Below are positions 27,358 through 36,211 of a DNA stretch of 64,000 nucleotides, in pieces. This DNA comes from Niallia taxi (GTDB taxonomy: Bacteria; Bacillota; Bacilli; Bacillales; Cytobacillaceae), in assembly GCF_004005475.1 (NCBI RefSeq), contig NZ_RZTZ01000015.1, forward strand, positions 1-64,000, read 5' to 3'. The number at the start of each line of letters is the position of its first letter. Position 1 is the first letter of the stretch. Below the pieces are notes generated by a model. The model saw only the letters and a program-made list of their open reading frames with translations, did no database searches and was not told where the DNA came from. Position numbers and translations under genes: made by a program.

Positions 27358-28428
27358 GTGAGTGAACAAACAATCACAGTAACATTAGCGACAGAAAAAA
27401 AACCGAAGCCAGATCCGTCTAAACTGGAATTCGGGAAAGTATTTACAGATCATATGTTCATGATGGATTACACTGTAGAGAATGGATGGCATAATGCACA
27501 AATCCTGCCATACCAACCAATCACGTTAGATCCTGCTTCAGTTATTTTCCACTATGGACAAGCAGTATTCGAAGGTATGAAGGCATATTTAACAGCAGAA
27601 GACAAAGTATTATTATTCAGACCTGAAAAGAATATGGAGCGTCTTAATAAATCGAATGATCGTCTTTGCATTCCTGAAATTGACGAAGAATTTGCCCTTG
27701 ATGCATTAAAGCAGCTGATTAACGTGGATAGAGAGTGGATACCTACTGGTGAGGGAACATCTCTTTATATTCGTCCATTCGTAATTTCTACACAACCATT
27801 CTTAGGGGTTGCTGCTTCAATCAGTTATAAATTTATGATCCTCCTTTCTCCAGTAGGATCATACTACAAAGAAGGGGTAAAACCTGTAAAAATCTTTGTT
27901 GAAAACGAGTATGTTCGTGCAGTTGCAGGTGGAACGGGATCAGCGAAAACAGCTGGAAACTACGCATCAAGCTTAAAAGCACAACAAATCGCTACACAAA
28001 AAGGTTATTCTCAAGTTCTTTGGCTTGATGGTGTCGAAAAGAAATATATTGAAGAGGTTGGGGCGATGAACGTCTTCTTCAAAATTGGTGATGAAGTAGT
28101 AACACCTGTACTAAACGGAAGCATCCTTGAGGGTGTAACGAGACGCAGTGTTCTTGACTTGTTGAAGCACTGGAATGTTCCAGTGGTAGAACGCAAAATT
28201 TCTGTTGAGGAAATTTTCGAAGCTTCAAAAAATGGCGAGCTGAAGGAAGCGTTCGGAACAGGTACAGCAGCAGTTATTTCTCCAATTGGTGAGTTCCTTT
28301 GGAATGAAACATCCATTACTTTGAACAACGGAGAAACAGGCGAGCTTGCGAAAAAAATCTATGATACTTTGACTAATATCCAAAACGGAAGAGAAGAAGA
28401 TCCGTTTGGCTGGACAGTGGAAGTTTAA
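27358..28428 (+). CDS. ilvE: Branched-chain amino acid aminotransferase
   Basis: A fold type IV PLP aminotransferase of 356 residues that interconverts Ile, Leu and Val with their keto acids. Motifs: FHYGQAVFEGMKAY, the arginine site LYIRPFV, the PLP lysine in GGTGSAKTAGNYA-type context and later WLDGVEKKYIEEVGAMN with the cofactor-contact EVGAMN, and EAFGTGTAAVISP. I use GTG 27358: the AAGGAG beginning at 27343 is then 9 bases upstream, while the ATG at 27340 has no site of its own. A TATAAT sits at 27312-27317. No T-box leader is seen. Confidence 0.93.
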   Translation: MSEQTITVTLATEKKPKPDPSKLEFGKVFTDHMFMMDYTVENGWHNAQILPYQPITLDPASVIFHYGQAVFEGMKAYLTAEDKVLLFRPEKNMERLNKSNDRLCIPEIDEEFALDALKQLINVDREWIPTGEGTSLYIRPFVISTQPFLGVAASISYKFMILLSPVGSYYKEGVKPVKIFVENEYVRAVAGGTGSAKTAGNYASSLKAQQIATQKGYSQVLWLDGVEKKYIEEVGAMNVFFKIGDEVVTPVLNGSILEGVTRRSVLDLLKHWNVPVVERKISVEEIFEASKNGELKEAFGTGTAAVISPIGEFLWNETSITLNNGETGELAKKIYDTLTNIQNGREEDPFGWTVEV

Positions 28429-28433
28429 TTGAT

Positions 28434-28473
28434 AAAAAAAGATGGTGCTTTTCATAGCACCATCCTTTTTTTT
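28434..28473. terminator. Bidirectional terminator between ilvE and the DDAH-like gene
   Basis: GATGGTGC (28441-28448) pairs with GCACCATC (28457-28464). A7 precedes and T9 follows, so it can serve both convergent genes. Confidence 0.92.
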
Positions 28474-29329
28474 ATGAAGTTGGTGTTTCCCTGTATAAAG
28501 GAAGTGTGCAGCACCGGAAAGCTCCGCCAGATTTAATGATTTCTGTAATATCCACTTCAATCACAGTAAAACCCCGCTTGCGTAGCTCAGCATTAACCCT
28601 ATTATTAACAGGCAAGCTAATTACTTTATTGTGGCCAATAGATAATACATTTGTGCCAAGTGTCGCTTGTTCTTCCTTTGTTACCTCAATAAGAGAATAC
28701 CGCTTTTTCAACAGCTCTAATTTTTGCCTTTCAATTTCTCCTGGATAAATCAACGCATCGTTTGGCGACAGGATATTAAAGACACAATCTAAATGCAAAA
28801 AGCTGTCAGTGAATGGAATATCAATGACTTCATAATTCGGTAGCAACGTTTTTATATGCTCGATTGATTTCTTGTTGGTACGATTGCTGACACCAATATA
28901 AATAGTGGATCCATCGATAAGAACATCTCCGCCTTCAATTTTGTCACTATTTAATTTTGTAAAGGAAATTTCCTGTTCATTCAGCCAGTTTAACAATACA
29001 TGCTCCTCGCCCTTACGAACATCATGTCCCATTTTAGCAACAAAAGTATGATTGCCTAATGTAAACCCAATATCCCTAGTAAAAACCTGTTCAGGAAACT
29101 GTTTTTCTGCAGGCAGGAGCACTACTTCAATGCCTTCCTTTTTCAAAACGTCCACAAATGCCTGATGCTGCTCAGATGCTAATTTAGTATCGATATTTTC
29201 TTTTAAATATTGCTTTTGAATGTCATTAATCGGTTCTTTAATTGTCATATATAATGGAGATGTTAAAATCACTTTTTTCAATGGGTCATATTCATTATGG
29301 CTCCCAATTAAGAATTGATCATTTTTCAT
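28472..29329 (-). CDS. Amidinotransferase/DDAH-family hydrolase
   Basis: A 285-residue pentein-fold enzyme of the arginine deiminase/dimethylargininase group. FTRDIGFTLG and EGGDVLI hold the substrate-binding acids, FLHLDCVFNIL the catalytic His, and GGAFRCCTLPLYR the nucleophilic Cys near the C-terminus (two adjacent Cys). Members hydrolyse guanidino groups of methylated arginines or related compounds; B. subtilis YkgA is a similar protein. The ATG has GGAGGG upstream. The physiological substrate is not known from sequence. Confidence 0.82.
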   Translation of the reverse strand: MKNDQFLIGSHNEYDPLKKVILTSPLYMTIKEPINDIQKQYLKENIDTKLASEQHQAFVDVLKKEGIEVVLLPAEKQFPEQVFTRDIGFTLGNHTFVAKMGHDVRKGEEHVLLNWLNEQEISFTKLNSDKIEGGDVLIDGSTIYIGVSNRTNKKSIEHIKTLLPNYEVIDIPFTDSFLHLDCVFNILSPNDALIYPGEIERQKLELLKKRYSLIEVTKEEQATLGTNVLSIGHNKVISLPVNNRVNAELRKRGFTVIEVDITEIIKSGGAFRCCTLPLYRETPTS

Positions 29330-29393
29330 AGTATACCCTCCATTATTTTAAAAGTATTTTCAGCATGCTGACATATAACTTTATTTTAACAAA

Positions 29394-30203
29394 TCAAGCA
29401 TTTAAAATAAATTTTTCAACTGCTTTCGCAACACCGTCATTATTGTTTGTATCTGTCACGTAATCGGCAATTTGCTTAATATCATCTGGTGCGTTGCCCA
29501 TAGCAATGCCAAGGCCGGCGAATTCAATCATAGCAGCATCATTATAGCTGTCACCCATTGCAATTACTTCTTCCCTTTTGATGCCAAGACGGTCAATTAA
29601 AATAGATAAGCTAGTTCCTTTCGTCACACCTTTTTCGGTGAATTCAAGGAAAAACGGTTTAGAGCGCATAACGCTTAATTGCTCAGAAAGCTCTGTCTGC
29701 AATACTTTCTCCACATTTACTAAAATATCCGCTTCCTTTACCATTAATACTTTAACAACAGGATCTTTTATGTAATCAACAAAGTTTGGTACGGTTTTAA
29801 TCGGTAACCCAGTAATTTGTGCTTCAATTTCTGTAAATGGGTTATTTTCTTCCGTAATAATAGTATCTCCTACATATGTATGAAGCCAAACCTTTTCCCT
29901 TTTACTCAATTCAAATAATTGGTGCACAACCTCAGGAAGAAGTGTACTGCTGAAAATTTCTTCATTTGTTCTGCAATTTGTAATCTTAGCACCATTAAAA
30001 GAAAGAATATAGCTTCCGTAATCAGACAAATGCAATTCCTTTGCCGTCTCCCACATTGCGTAAGTTGGTCTGCCAGAAGCAAGGACTACCTTAACGCCTT
30101 GTTCTTGCGCTTTGATCAGCGCTTTTTTTGTTGCTTCAGAGACTGTGTGATCATCCTGAAGTAATGTGTCATCCATGTCTAGTACAATCATTTTATATTT
30201 CAT
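29394..30203 (-). CDS. Cof-type HAD-superfamily phosphatase
   Basis: A 269-residue HAD hydrolase, subfamily IIB (Cof). Motif I is LDMDDTLLQDD with the nucleophile Asp, motif II VLASGRPTY, motif III the Lys of KGTSLSILIDRLGI, and motif IV GDSYNDAAMIEFAGLGIAMGNA. The C2-type cap lies between motifs II and III. These soluble enzymes dephosphorylate sugar phosphates, FMN, or other small molecules with overlapping specificity. It is a single gene with GAGGAG before its ATG. Confidence 0.9.
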   Translation of the reverse strand: MKYKMIVLDMDDTLLQDDHTVSEATKKALIKAQEQGVKVVLASGRPTYAMWETAKELHLSDYGSYILSFNGAKITNCRTNEEIFSSTLLPEVVHQLFELSKREKVWLHTYVGDTIITEENNPFTEIEAQITGLPIKTVPNFVDYIKDPVVKVLMVKEADILVNVEKVLQTELSEQLSVMRSKPFFLEFTEKGVTKGTSLSILIDRLGIKREEVIAMGDSYNDAAMIEFAGLGIAMGNAPDDIKQIADYVTDTNNNDGVAKAVEKFILNA

Positions 30204-30325
30204 TGTTTTCTCCTCAAAAAAGTTTTTTCTACATATTAAGAATACATGAATATGTATGGATATTATAGTTGAAACGTGGATTTTTTTCTAATTTGAAAAA
30301 GGGATAAATTACCTTTAAAAAGTAT

Positions 30326-30354
30326 TTGAATTATCAGAAAATTGTTGTTATACT
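30326..30354 (+). promoter_or_regulatory. SigA promoter with an embedded CodY-like box
   Basis: TTGAAT (30326-30331), 17 bases, TATACT (30349-30354). Between the two hexamers and overlapping the -35, bases 30329-30343 match the CodY consensus AATTTTCWGAAAATT at 14 of 15 positions. Repression by CodY is inferred. Confidence 0.55.
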
Positions 30355-30380
30355 ATAAAAAAGCAAAGGGGTTGATTCAA

Positions 30381-30578
30381 ATGGAAAAGTATTTATTAAA
30401 TGCACCACAACAGTCTGAGGGAAATGTTGTTGATTCTTTATTAGCTGAGATGGTCTTGGAGAAAGCCCTTTACAATTTCCGGAAAGAGAAAATTGAAAAA
30501 CAAATTGATGAAACATTGATTGCTGGGGATAAAGAAGAGTTCTTACGTTTGACGGAGGAACTGAAAAAATTATCTTAA
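30381..30578 (+). CDS. Small IDEAL-domain protein
   Basis: Starting at ATG 30381 (AAAGGGG upstream) gives 65 residues. The C-terminal 37 residues match the IDEAL domain named after its sequence: here IDETLIAGDKEEFLRLTEELKKL. It is found in small Bacillus proteins and at the end of YpiB/ComK-related adaptor-type proteins. Its function is not established. The gene is monocistronic between its promoter and a terminator. Confidence 0.75.
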   Translation: MEKYLLNAPQQSEGNVVDSLLAEMVLEKALYNFRKEKIEKQIDETLIAGDKEEFLRLTEELKKLS

Positions 30579-30609
30579 TAGTCGCATTCTATACAATACA
30601 TTATATATG

Positions 30610-30645
30610 AAAGCATGGCTCACTTAAAAGTGGCCATGCTTTTTT
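30610..30645 (+). terminator. Terminator of the IDEAL gene
   Basis: AAAGCATGGC pairs with GCCATGCTTT, with CAC/GTG inside, followed by a T-run. A second perfect hairpin (30666-30676 with 30679-30689, AAGGACACCAT) follows 20 bases later. Confidence 0.88.
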
Positions 30646-30916
30646 GTTACGAGAATAAAAATAAAAAGGACACCATAAATGGTGTCCTTACGTTATTGAG
30701 GCAATAAACTGCGCTCCACATAGCGCATTAAATGTTCATTGACTTATTCAATAGAGCTCATCGCAAGAATTAATATATCATAACTATTTAATGAAAGCAA
30801 TTGATTATTTTTTCAGAATAATCAATTGCTGTTAATAGTTAGAAAAGTACTAACATGTAAGCCCTTTTTACGGTATAATTTTTATATACTTTTTTAGAGT
30901 AGAGGGTGGATAATAG
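30646..30916 (+). other. Intergenic region with two perfect hairpins before the RsbR-like gene
   Basis: Beside the AAGGACACCAT hairpin, bases 30796-30809 and 30817-30830 are perfect 14-bp complements (AGCAATTGATTATT) around a 7-base loop, with no T-run on the plus strand after it. A TATAAT at 30874-30879 lies 38 bases before the RsbR-like gene. No ORF is supported. Confidence 0.5.
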
Positions 30917-31732
30917 ATGACAAAAATGTCCCAAGTTGCTGCATATATAGAAGAACATACAAATGTCCTTGCTCTTGAAATAGTAGAAGGTGTTCTCGAC
31001 AGCTTGGATATAAGCATTTCAGATGAAGAGAGAAACAGTGCCATTATAATGTATAAGGAATTCTTAGGCTTTTTTGGTCAATCGTTAGCAGATCAAAAAA
31101 CAGGAGTGCCTAATGATTTACTAGCGTGGAGCAAACAGAATGCAGAACAGCAACTGTTATCAGGTGGAAGAATATCAGAAATTGTTATTAGATACCAGCC
31201 AACACGGAGAATATTCAATCAATTATTGACAGATTTGAGCAGTGAATTTGGACTAGAGTTGCATGAGAATGCTTCATTAATTAACAAGGTTAATGAGCTG
31301 TTGGATATTAGTTTAAATGAAACAGTATCCACTTATGAATGTCTGTCAGAAAGCTATCGTCAACAAACACAGCAGGAAATGGCGGAGCTTTCAGCGCCGG
31401 TTGTGCTTGTCAAAGAAGGTGTCGCTGTTTTGCCGCTTATCGGCATCATTGATTCTTACCGTGCTGCCTATATTACGGAAAAAGTAGTACCGTATATTGG
31501 GAAATTACAGCTGGAATACTTGATTACCGATTATTCTGGTATAAAAAATATTGATACAGAAATTGCAGCATATCTAAATCAGTTAGGAGAAACTCTTTCC
31601 TTGCTTGGAATAAAGGTAATTGTTACAGGCTTACGTCCTCAACTTGCGCAAACGGTTGTTGAAACAAAGATGAACTTAGGCGCAATAAAGGTGTTTCGCA
31701 ATTTAAAACAAGCGCTGGAATATTTACAATAA
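30917..31732 (+). CDS. RsbR-family stressosome protein with STAS domain
   Basis: A 271-residue protein. The N-terminal half (about 1-150) is all-helical, as in the globin-like sensor domain of RsbR paralogues. The C-terminal half (about 160-270) is a STAS domain. Of the two RsbT kinase sites of RsbRA, the second is kept (SGIKNIDTEIA), while the first has Ser in place of Thr (IGIIDSYRAAYI). VTGLRPQLAQTVVE is typical. Such proteins build the stressosome with RsbS and gate release of RsbT. It is a single gene between its promoter and terminator, as are the B. subtilis rsbR paralogues. Confidence 0.85.
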   Translation: MTKMSQVAAYIEEHTNVLALEIVEGVLDSLDISISDEERNSAIIMYKEFLGFFGQSLADQKTGVPNDLLAWSKQNAEQQLLSGGRISEIVIRYQPTRRIFNQLLTDLSSEFGLELHENASLINKVNELLDISLNETVSTYECLSESYRQQTQQEMAELSAPVVLVKEGVAVLPLIGIIDSYRAAYITEKVVPYIGKLQLEYLITDYSGIKNIDTEIAAYLNQLGETLSLLGIKVIVTGLRPQLAQTVVETKMNLGAIKVFRNLKQALEYLQ

Positions 31733-31772
31733 CTGCATTTGTTAAGAATATATTTTATTTAAAAAATAAATT

Positions 31773-31805
31773 AGCCCCCCTTGTTTAACAAGGGGGGCTT
31801 TTTGT
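31773..31805 (+). terminator. Strong terminator after the RsbR-like gene
   Basis: AGCCCCCCTTGTT (31773-31785) pairs with AACAAGGGGGGCT (31787-31799), then a T-run. Confidence 0.95.
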
Positions 31806-31920
31806 ATTTAAAAACTCGAGCTCAATTGTTTGACGAATTGGATAGGGAAACTATAAGATGACATTACTTCATTTTTTTTACCTGTTACAGGCAATACTAG
31901 ATAGGTGCATAGGAAGTGTT

Positions 31921-31949
31921 TTCACGTAAAATTATTATGTGAATATAAT
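31921..31949 (+). promoter_or_regulatory. SigA promoter of the old yellow enzyme gene
   Basis: TTCACG (31921-31926), 17 bases, TATAAT (31944-31949). The start codon is 19 bases downstream. Confidence 0.55.
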
Positions 31950-31967
31950 TACAAAGGAGTGTTTATT

Positions 31968-33083
31968 TTGAGTAATCAATACGAAAAGCTGTTTAGCCCG
32001 TTGAAGCTGAACAATAAATTAGAGCTGAAAAACCGTCTAGTGATGGCACCGATGACTAACTTTTCATCTAATGAAGATGGCACTGTTACAAAGGCTGAGC
32101 TTGATTATTATGCAAGACGTTCTAAAGGTGTTAGCATGGTCATCACTGCTTGTACATATGTTACAGAAAACGGCAAGGGCTTCCCTGGAGAATTTGCAGC
32201 ATATTCAGATGAATTTATCCCAAGCTTAAGAGAGCTTGCTACAGCAATCAAAAAGGAAGGATCAAAGGCGATTCTTCAAATTTTCCACGGCGGCAGATCA
32301 TGCCCTCCAAACCTAGTGCCTAATGGTGAGCTTGTGAGTGCAAGTGATGTAGCACAGGAAAATAATGTGGCACCAAGACCTTTAGAAGAAACAGAGATTG
32401 AAGAAATCATTGCTGCTTTTGGTGAAACAACAAGACGTGCTGTAGAAGCAGGCTTTGATGGAGTTGAAATTCACGGGGCAAACGGCTATTTGATCCAGCA
32501 ATTTTATTCTCCACACACAAATAGACGTGAGGACAAGTGGGGCGGCACTGTAGAAAAAAGATTGGCATTTCCACTTGCAGTAGTTGACGCTGTAAAAAAA
32601 GCCGCTGAAAAAGCGACAAATCCGTTTATTGTTGGCTATCGTTTCTCTCCAGAAGAGCCAGAAACACCTGGTTTGACTATGGAAGATACATTTACACTTA
32701 TTGATGCACTTGCAGACAAAGAGCTTGATTATATTCATGCTTCCCTAATGGAGTTTGCGTCAGAGCCAAGAAGAGGAGCGGACACAAGCAAATCAAGAAT
32801 CGAATGGATTGTTGAGCGTGCAAATGGGCGTGTTCCTGTAATTGGTGTTGGAAGTGTTTATACTGCAGAGGATGCAAAAAAAGCGTTTGACACAGCAGAT
32901 ATCGCATTGCTTGCGATTGGCCGTGAGCTTATTATCGATCCAGATTTTGTTCAAAAAATCGAACAAGGCAAAGAAAATGAAATTGTTTCTGTTTTGGATA
33001 AAGATAAACAAGCAGAGCTGGTTATCCCAGATCCACTATGGAATGCAATCATAAACTCTCCAGGCTGGTTCCCGGGAGTATAA
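31968..33083 (+). CDS. NADH:flavin oxidoreductase (old yellow enzyme family, YqiG-like)
   Basis: The true start is TTG 31968, since AAAGGAG lies 8 bases upstream and the promoter -10 overlaps the longer frame; 371 residues. It is a TIM-barrel FMN enzyme: LKNRLVMAPMTNFSS at the start, FHGGR, DGVEIHGANGYLIQQFYSPHTNRR with the paired His/Asn substrate residues, and a late phosphate-binding strand VIGVGSVYTAEDA. It reduces activated double bonds of enals, enones or nitro compounds with NAD(P)H. Length matches B. subtilis YqiG. Confidence 0.88.
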   Translation: MSNQYEKLFSPLKLNNKLELKNRLVMAPMTNFSSNEDGTVTKAELDYYARRSKGVSMVITACTYVTENGKGFPGEFAAYSDEFIPSLRELATAIKKEGSKAILQIFHGGRSCPPNLVPNGELVSASDVAQENNVAPRPLEETEIEEIIAAFGETTRRAVEAGFDGVEIHGANGYLIQQFYSPHTNRREDKWGGTVEKRLAFPLAVVDAVKKAAEKATNPFIVGYRFSPEEPETPGLTMEDTFTLIDALADKELDYIHASLMEFASEPRRGADTSKSRIEWIVERANGRVPVIGVGSVYTAEDAKKAFDTADIALLAIGRELIIDPDFVQKIEQGKENEIVSVLDKDKQAELVIPDPLWNAIINSPGWFPGV

Positions 33084-33092
33084 CGAATCAAG

Positions 33093-33122
33093 GCTCCCGG
33101 CTGAAACTCCGGGAGCTTTTTC
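33093..33122 (+). terminator. Terminator of the old yellow enzyme gene
   Basis: GCTCCCGG (33093-33100) pairs with CCGGGAGC (33109-33116), then a T-run. Confidence 0.93.
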
Positions 33123-33295
33123 CTTTAAATAATACATTGCTATTGGTAAATCTGCATAAAATAAGAAACTAAGGCTATTTTTAAGACAAGATACGCTGCT
33201 AATCCATCTATTGGTAAAAAGTTAGTGTTCTTTTTGGACAGAAGCAATGCTATCCAGTATCATGGAAGAAATAATATTATTTAAGGAGGATGCAA

Positions 33296-35089
33296 ATGAA
33301 TTCTTTTAAAGATCGAAATGAGGTTAAAGAAGCAGAAAAATGGAATCTTGGTGATCTCTATGAGACAGAACAAGAGTGGAAAAAGGACTTGCAATTTGTG
33401 GAGGAAAAGGTAAAAGAGATTGCAGGGTTTAATGATAATATTAAGGATGCCGCAGGCTTGCTTGCATACTTAAAACTTTCAGAAGAAATCGGTTACATAT
33501 ATAGGAAGGTTTACGCTTATGGGATGCTCCTTTTAGATACAGATACGAGAAATAATAATGCCCAAAGCCTTGTTGACCAAGCAAGAAGCGTTGGACAAAA
33601 ATGGAGCAGTGCAAGCTCGTTTTTTATGCCATTTCTTTTAAGCCTTGAGGAAAGTCAATTAAAGGCATACATTGATGCAGAAGATGGGTTGAAGTATTTT
33701 GAAAAGGACTTATTAGAGTCTTTCTCCTATAAAAAGCATGTGTTGAGCAAAGAGAAGGAAGAAATATTATCAGAATTAGGAGAATCGCTGTCAGTGCCAA
33801 GCCAGGTGTTTGGAATGATTAATAATGCCGATATAAAGTTTGGTGAAGTGACAGATGATGATGGCAACAAAATAGAGCTGACAAGAGGTATGTACTCTAA
33901 GCTAATAGAAAACGAAGATAGAGAAAAAAGGGTAGAAGCCTATAAGGCATATTACCAGCCATATGTATCCTTGAAAAATACGATTGCAGCTACCTTTTCG
34001 TCTGCAGTCAAAAACAATGTGAAAACCTCGAAATTGCGCAATTATCCATCAGCATTGGAAAAAAGCTTGTTTGGTGATAGAGTTCCAAAGGAAGTCTATG
34101 AAAACCTAATTGCTGCAACGAGAGATAATCTTCAATATATGGACGAATATATGCAATACCGCAAGAAAAAACTGGGTGTCGATGAACTGCGTGCATATGA
34201 CTTAAGCGTACCCCTTGCAGGAGATGCTGCCAAGCAGGAAATTTCGTTTGATGAAGCATTTGATATTATGCTGAAAAGCTTAGCTCCACTTGGTGAAGAG
34301 TATATTTCGGTATTAAAAAGCTTTAAAGAGAAGCGGTATTTTGATGTAAGAGAAACACCAGGAAAAAGATCTGGAGCTTATAATTTAGGTGTTTATGGAG
34401 TTCACCCATTTATTTTGCTGAATCACCGTGATGACCTTGACAGTCTTTTTACATTAACGCATGAATGCGGTCATGGAATGCATTCCTACTTGAGCAATAA
34501 GCATCAGCCGGCAATAAGTGCAGGCTACAGCATTTTCGTGGCAGAGGTTGCTTCAACGGTTAATGAAGTCTTACTGATTCGCTATTTGTTAAAAACAGAG
34601 ACAGACCCGCAAAAACGAGAGCATTTATTGAACCACTTTATTGACAGTTTTAAAGGCACGTTTTTTACACAAGTAATGTTTAGTGAGTTTGAAAAAGAGG
34701 TACATGAAAAAGCAGAAAAAGGCGAACCGCTAACTTTAGATTTCTTTAATGAAACATATGAGTCACTTTTTAAAGCTTATAACGGCAGTGAGCTAGTGCT
34801 TGATGAAGAAGTGAAGTATGGGTGGTCGAGGATTCCTCATTTTTACCGTCCATTCTATGTTTATAAATATGCTACCGGTTTTGCTTCTGCGATTACAATT
34901 GCAGATAGACTTTTGGAAGGAAAACAGGAAGATCTTGAACAATATTTAGAATTCCTGAAAAGCGGAAGCTCTGATTTCCCGTTGGAATTGCTGAAGAAAA
35001 CAGGTGTTGATTTAACTTCGCCTGAACCAATCAATCATGCCATGTCCATTTTCCATTCACTAGTGGAGGAAATGACGAAAAAATCGTGA
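33296..35089 (+). CDS. pepF: Oligoendopeptidase F, second copy
   Basis: A 597-residue M3B zinc peptidase. The zinc site is HECGH near residue 389, with the third-ligand helix VAEVASTVNEVLL, and the C-terminal substrate-binding YVYKYATGFASA. I use ATG 33296: AAGGAGG ends 6 bases upstream, while the ATG at 33290 abuts it. It shares fold and motifs with the copy at 0.7-2.5 kb but differs widely, including HECGH against HELGH, so the two belong to separate PepF lineages. This one is closer to the PepF1/YjbG-type peptidases in overall look, a weak impression. Confidence 0.92.
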   Translation: MNSFKDRNEVKEAEKWNLGDLYETEQEWKKDLQFVEEKVKEIAGFNDNIKDAAGLLAYLKLSEEIGYIYRKVYAYGMLLLDTDTRNNNAQSLVDQARSVGQKWSSASSFFMPFLLSLEESQLKAYIDAEDGLKYFEKDLLESFSYKKHVLSKEKEEILSELGESLSVPSQVFGMINNADIKFGEVTDDDGNKIELTRGMYSKLIENEDREKRVEAYKAYYQPYVSLKNTIAATFSSAVKNNVKTSKLRNYPSALEKSLFGDRVPKEVYENLIAATRDNLQYMDEYMQYRKKKLGVDELRAYDLSVPLAGDAAKQEISFDEAFDIMLKSLAPLGEEYISVLKSFKEKRYFDVRETPGKRSGAYNLGVYGVHPFILLNHRDDLDSLFTLTHECGHGMHSYLSNKHQPAISAGYSIFVAEVASTVNEVLLIRYLLKTETDPQKREHLLNHFIDSFKGTFFTQVMFSEFEKEVHEKAEKGEPLTLDFFNETYESLFKAYNGSELVLDEEVKYGWSRIPHFYRPFYVYKYATGFASAITIADRLLEGKQEDLEQYLEFLKSGSSDFPLELLKKTGVDLTSPEPINHAMSIFHSLVEEMTKKS

Positions 35090-35099
35090 TGATTATTGG

Positions 35100-35130
35100 A
35101 AAGCCGTATACGAGTGTATACGGCTTTCTT
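35100..35130 (+). terminator. Terminator of the second pepF
   Basis: A perfect 12-bp stem, AAAGCCGTATAC (35100-35111) with GTATACGGCTTT (35116-35127), loop GAGT, then a short T-rich tail. Confidence 0.9.
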
Positions 35131-35169
35131 TAAAGGTTGCATAAAAATTAATGGAATTGCATAAAATTT

Positions 35170-36072
35170 TTATTGGTATTTTTCGAGAATGGAGAAAAAC
35201 TCAATTACAAATTGATAAAATGTTTGCACAGACGGTGGCAGTTCGCGGTTTTTCGGGACAATAATACCGACAGTCCTGCTGATTGCCGGATTTTCAATCG
35301 GCATTTTTTCCGTGAATTTTGGAATGTTTTCATAAAAGCTGCTTTCTGGCAGCAGTGTAACACCCATTCCAGCAGACACCAGCCCTTTAATTGCATCTAA
35401 ATCTTCTCCCTCTGAGCTGACATTCGGCAGAAAACCTTCTTGTTTACACGCATCATAAGCAATTTTTTGTAAAATATATCCCTTCGGAAACAAAACAAAT
35501 GCTTCATTCCGTAAATCCTTTAATCGCAGTGTCCTTCGTTCAGACAAAGGGTGATTACTTGGAAGGAGTGCAAAGATTTTTTCTGTAAATAAAATATTAC
35601 CTTTTAAATCAAAATCATCTGTCGGAACTGGTCCTAATAGTGCTAAATCCAAATCACGATTTTTAACGGCATCAATTAAAAAACTGTAAGAGCCTTGTCT
35701 CAATTGAAAAGTAATATTTGGATGTCTTTCTTTAAATGCAGATATAATGGTCGGCAGCAAATAGCTGGCAAGGCTTGTCGGAAAACCGATTTTTATAGAG
35801 CCTCTTTCCGGATCTAAATAGGCATCGATTTGTTCCTTTGCATTGTCCACTGCCTTCATAATAGCAAGAGAATGAGTTAGAAAAATTTTACCAATTGAGG
35901 TTAACTTTACATTTCGTCCTTCCCGTTCAAACAGAGGGACACCTAGTTCGTCTTCTAGATTGGCAATCTGTCTGCTTATTGCTGATTGGGCAACATGAAG
36001 GCGTTCAGCTGCTTCTGATACATGCTCTCTTTCTGCTACTTCGATGAAATATTTCAGCTGTCTTAATTCCAT
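35170..36072 (-). CDS. gltC: LysR-family activator of glutamate synthase
   Basis: A 300-residue LysR-type regulator. The N-terminal winged HTH is MELRQLKYFIEVAEREHVSEAAERLHVAQSA-like, with the recognition helix around SAISRQIANLEDELG, and the effector domain follows (IKIGFPTSLASYLLPT). It is divergent from gltA with about 140 bases between start codons, the same layout as gltC-gltAB in B. subtilis, where GltC activates gltAB in response to 2-oxoglutarate and is opposed by glutamate and TnrA. The assignment rests on both sequence and position. Confidence 0.92.
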   Translation of the reverse strand: MELRQLKYFIEVAEREHVSEAAERLHVAQSAISRQIANLEDELGVPLFEREGRNVKLTSIGKIFLTHSLAIMKAVDNAKEQIDAYLDPERGSIKIGFPTSLASYLLPTIISAFKERHPNITFQLRQGSYSFLIDAVKNRDLDLALLGPVPTDDFDLKGNILFTEKIFALLPSNHPLSERRTLRLKDLRNEAFVLFPKGYILQKIAYDACKQEGFLPNVSSEGEDLDAIKGLVSAGMGVTLLPESSFYENIPKFTEKMPIENPAISRTVGIIVPKNRELPPSVQTFYQFVIEFFSILEKYQ

Positions 36073-36097
36073 TTTTTAGGATTCTCCTCCAATTCAT

Positions 36098-36159
36098 CTC
36101 ATTATTAGATTACTTCTATCCAAATAATATATTGTATATATGAATTTGCATAGTATAAT
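36098..36159 (+). promoter_or_regulatory. gltC-gltA control region: LysR dyad and gltA promoter
   Basis: ATCT-N7-AGAT at 36098-36112 is an imperfect dyad of the T-N11-A type used by LysR regulators, placed as expected for a GltC box. The gltA -10 is TATAAT (36154-36159), with a poor -35 (TTGTAT 36132-36137, 16-base spacer), consistent with a need for activation. The -10 lies downstream of the first in-frame ATG of gltA, so that ATG cannot be used. Confidence 0.6.
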
Positions 36160-36211
36160 TGGGTTATCTGAAGAAAAAAAAGTGTTAGAAAATCTGACAG
36201 GGGTGGTTGAA

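Noticed and set aside
36140-36211. 24-codon N-terminal extension of gltA
   Set aside because: The gltA -10 element lies inside it, and the internal ATG gives the known MTYNQ start with catalytic Cys at residue 22.
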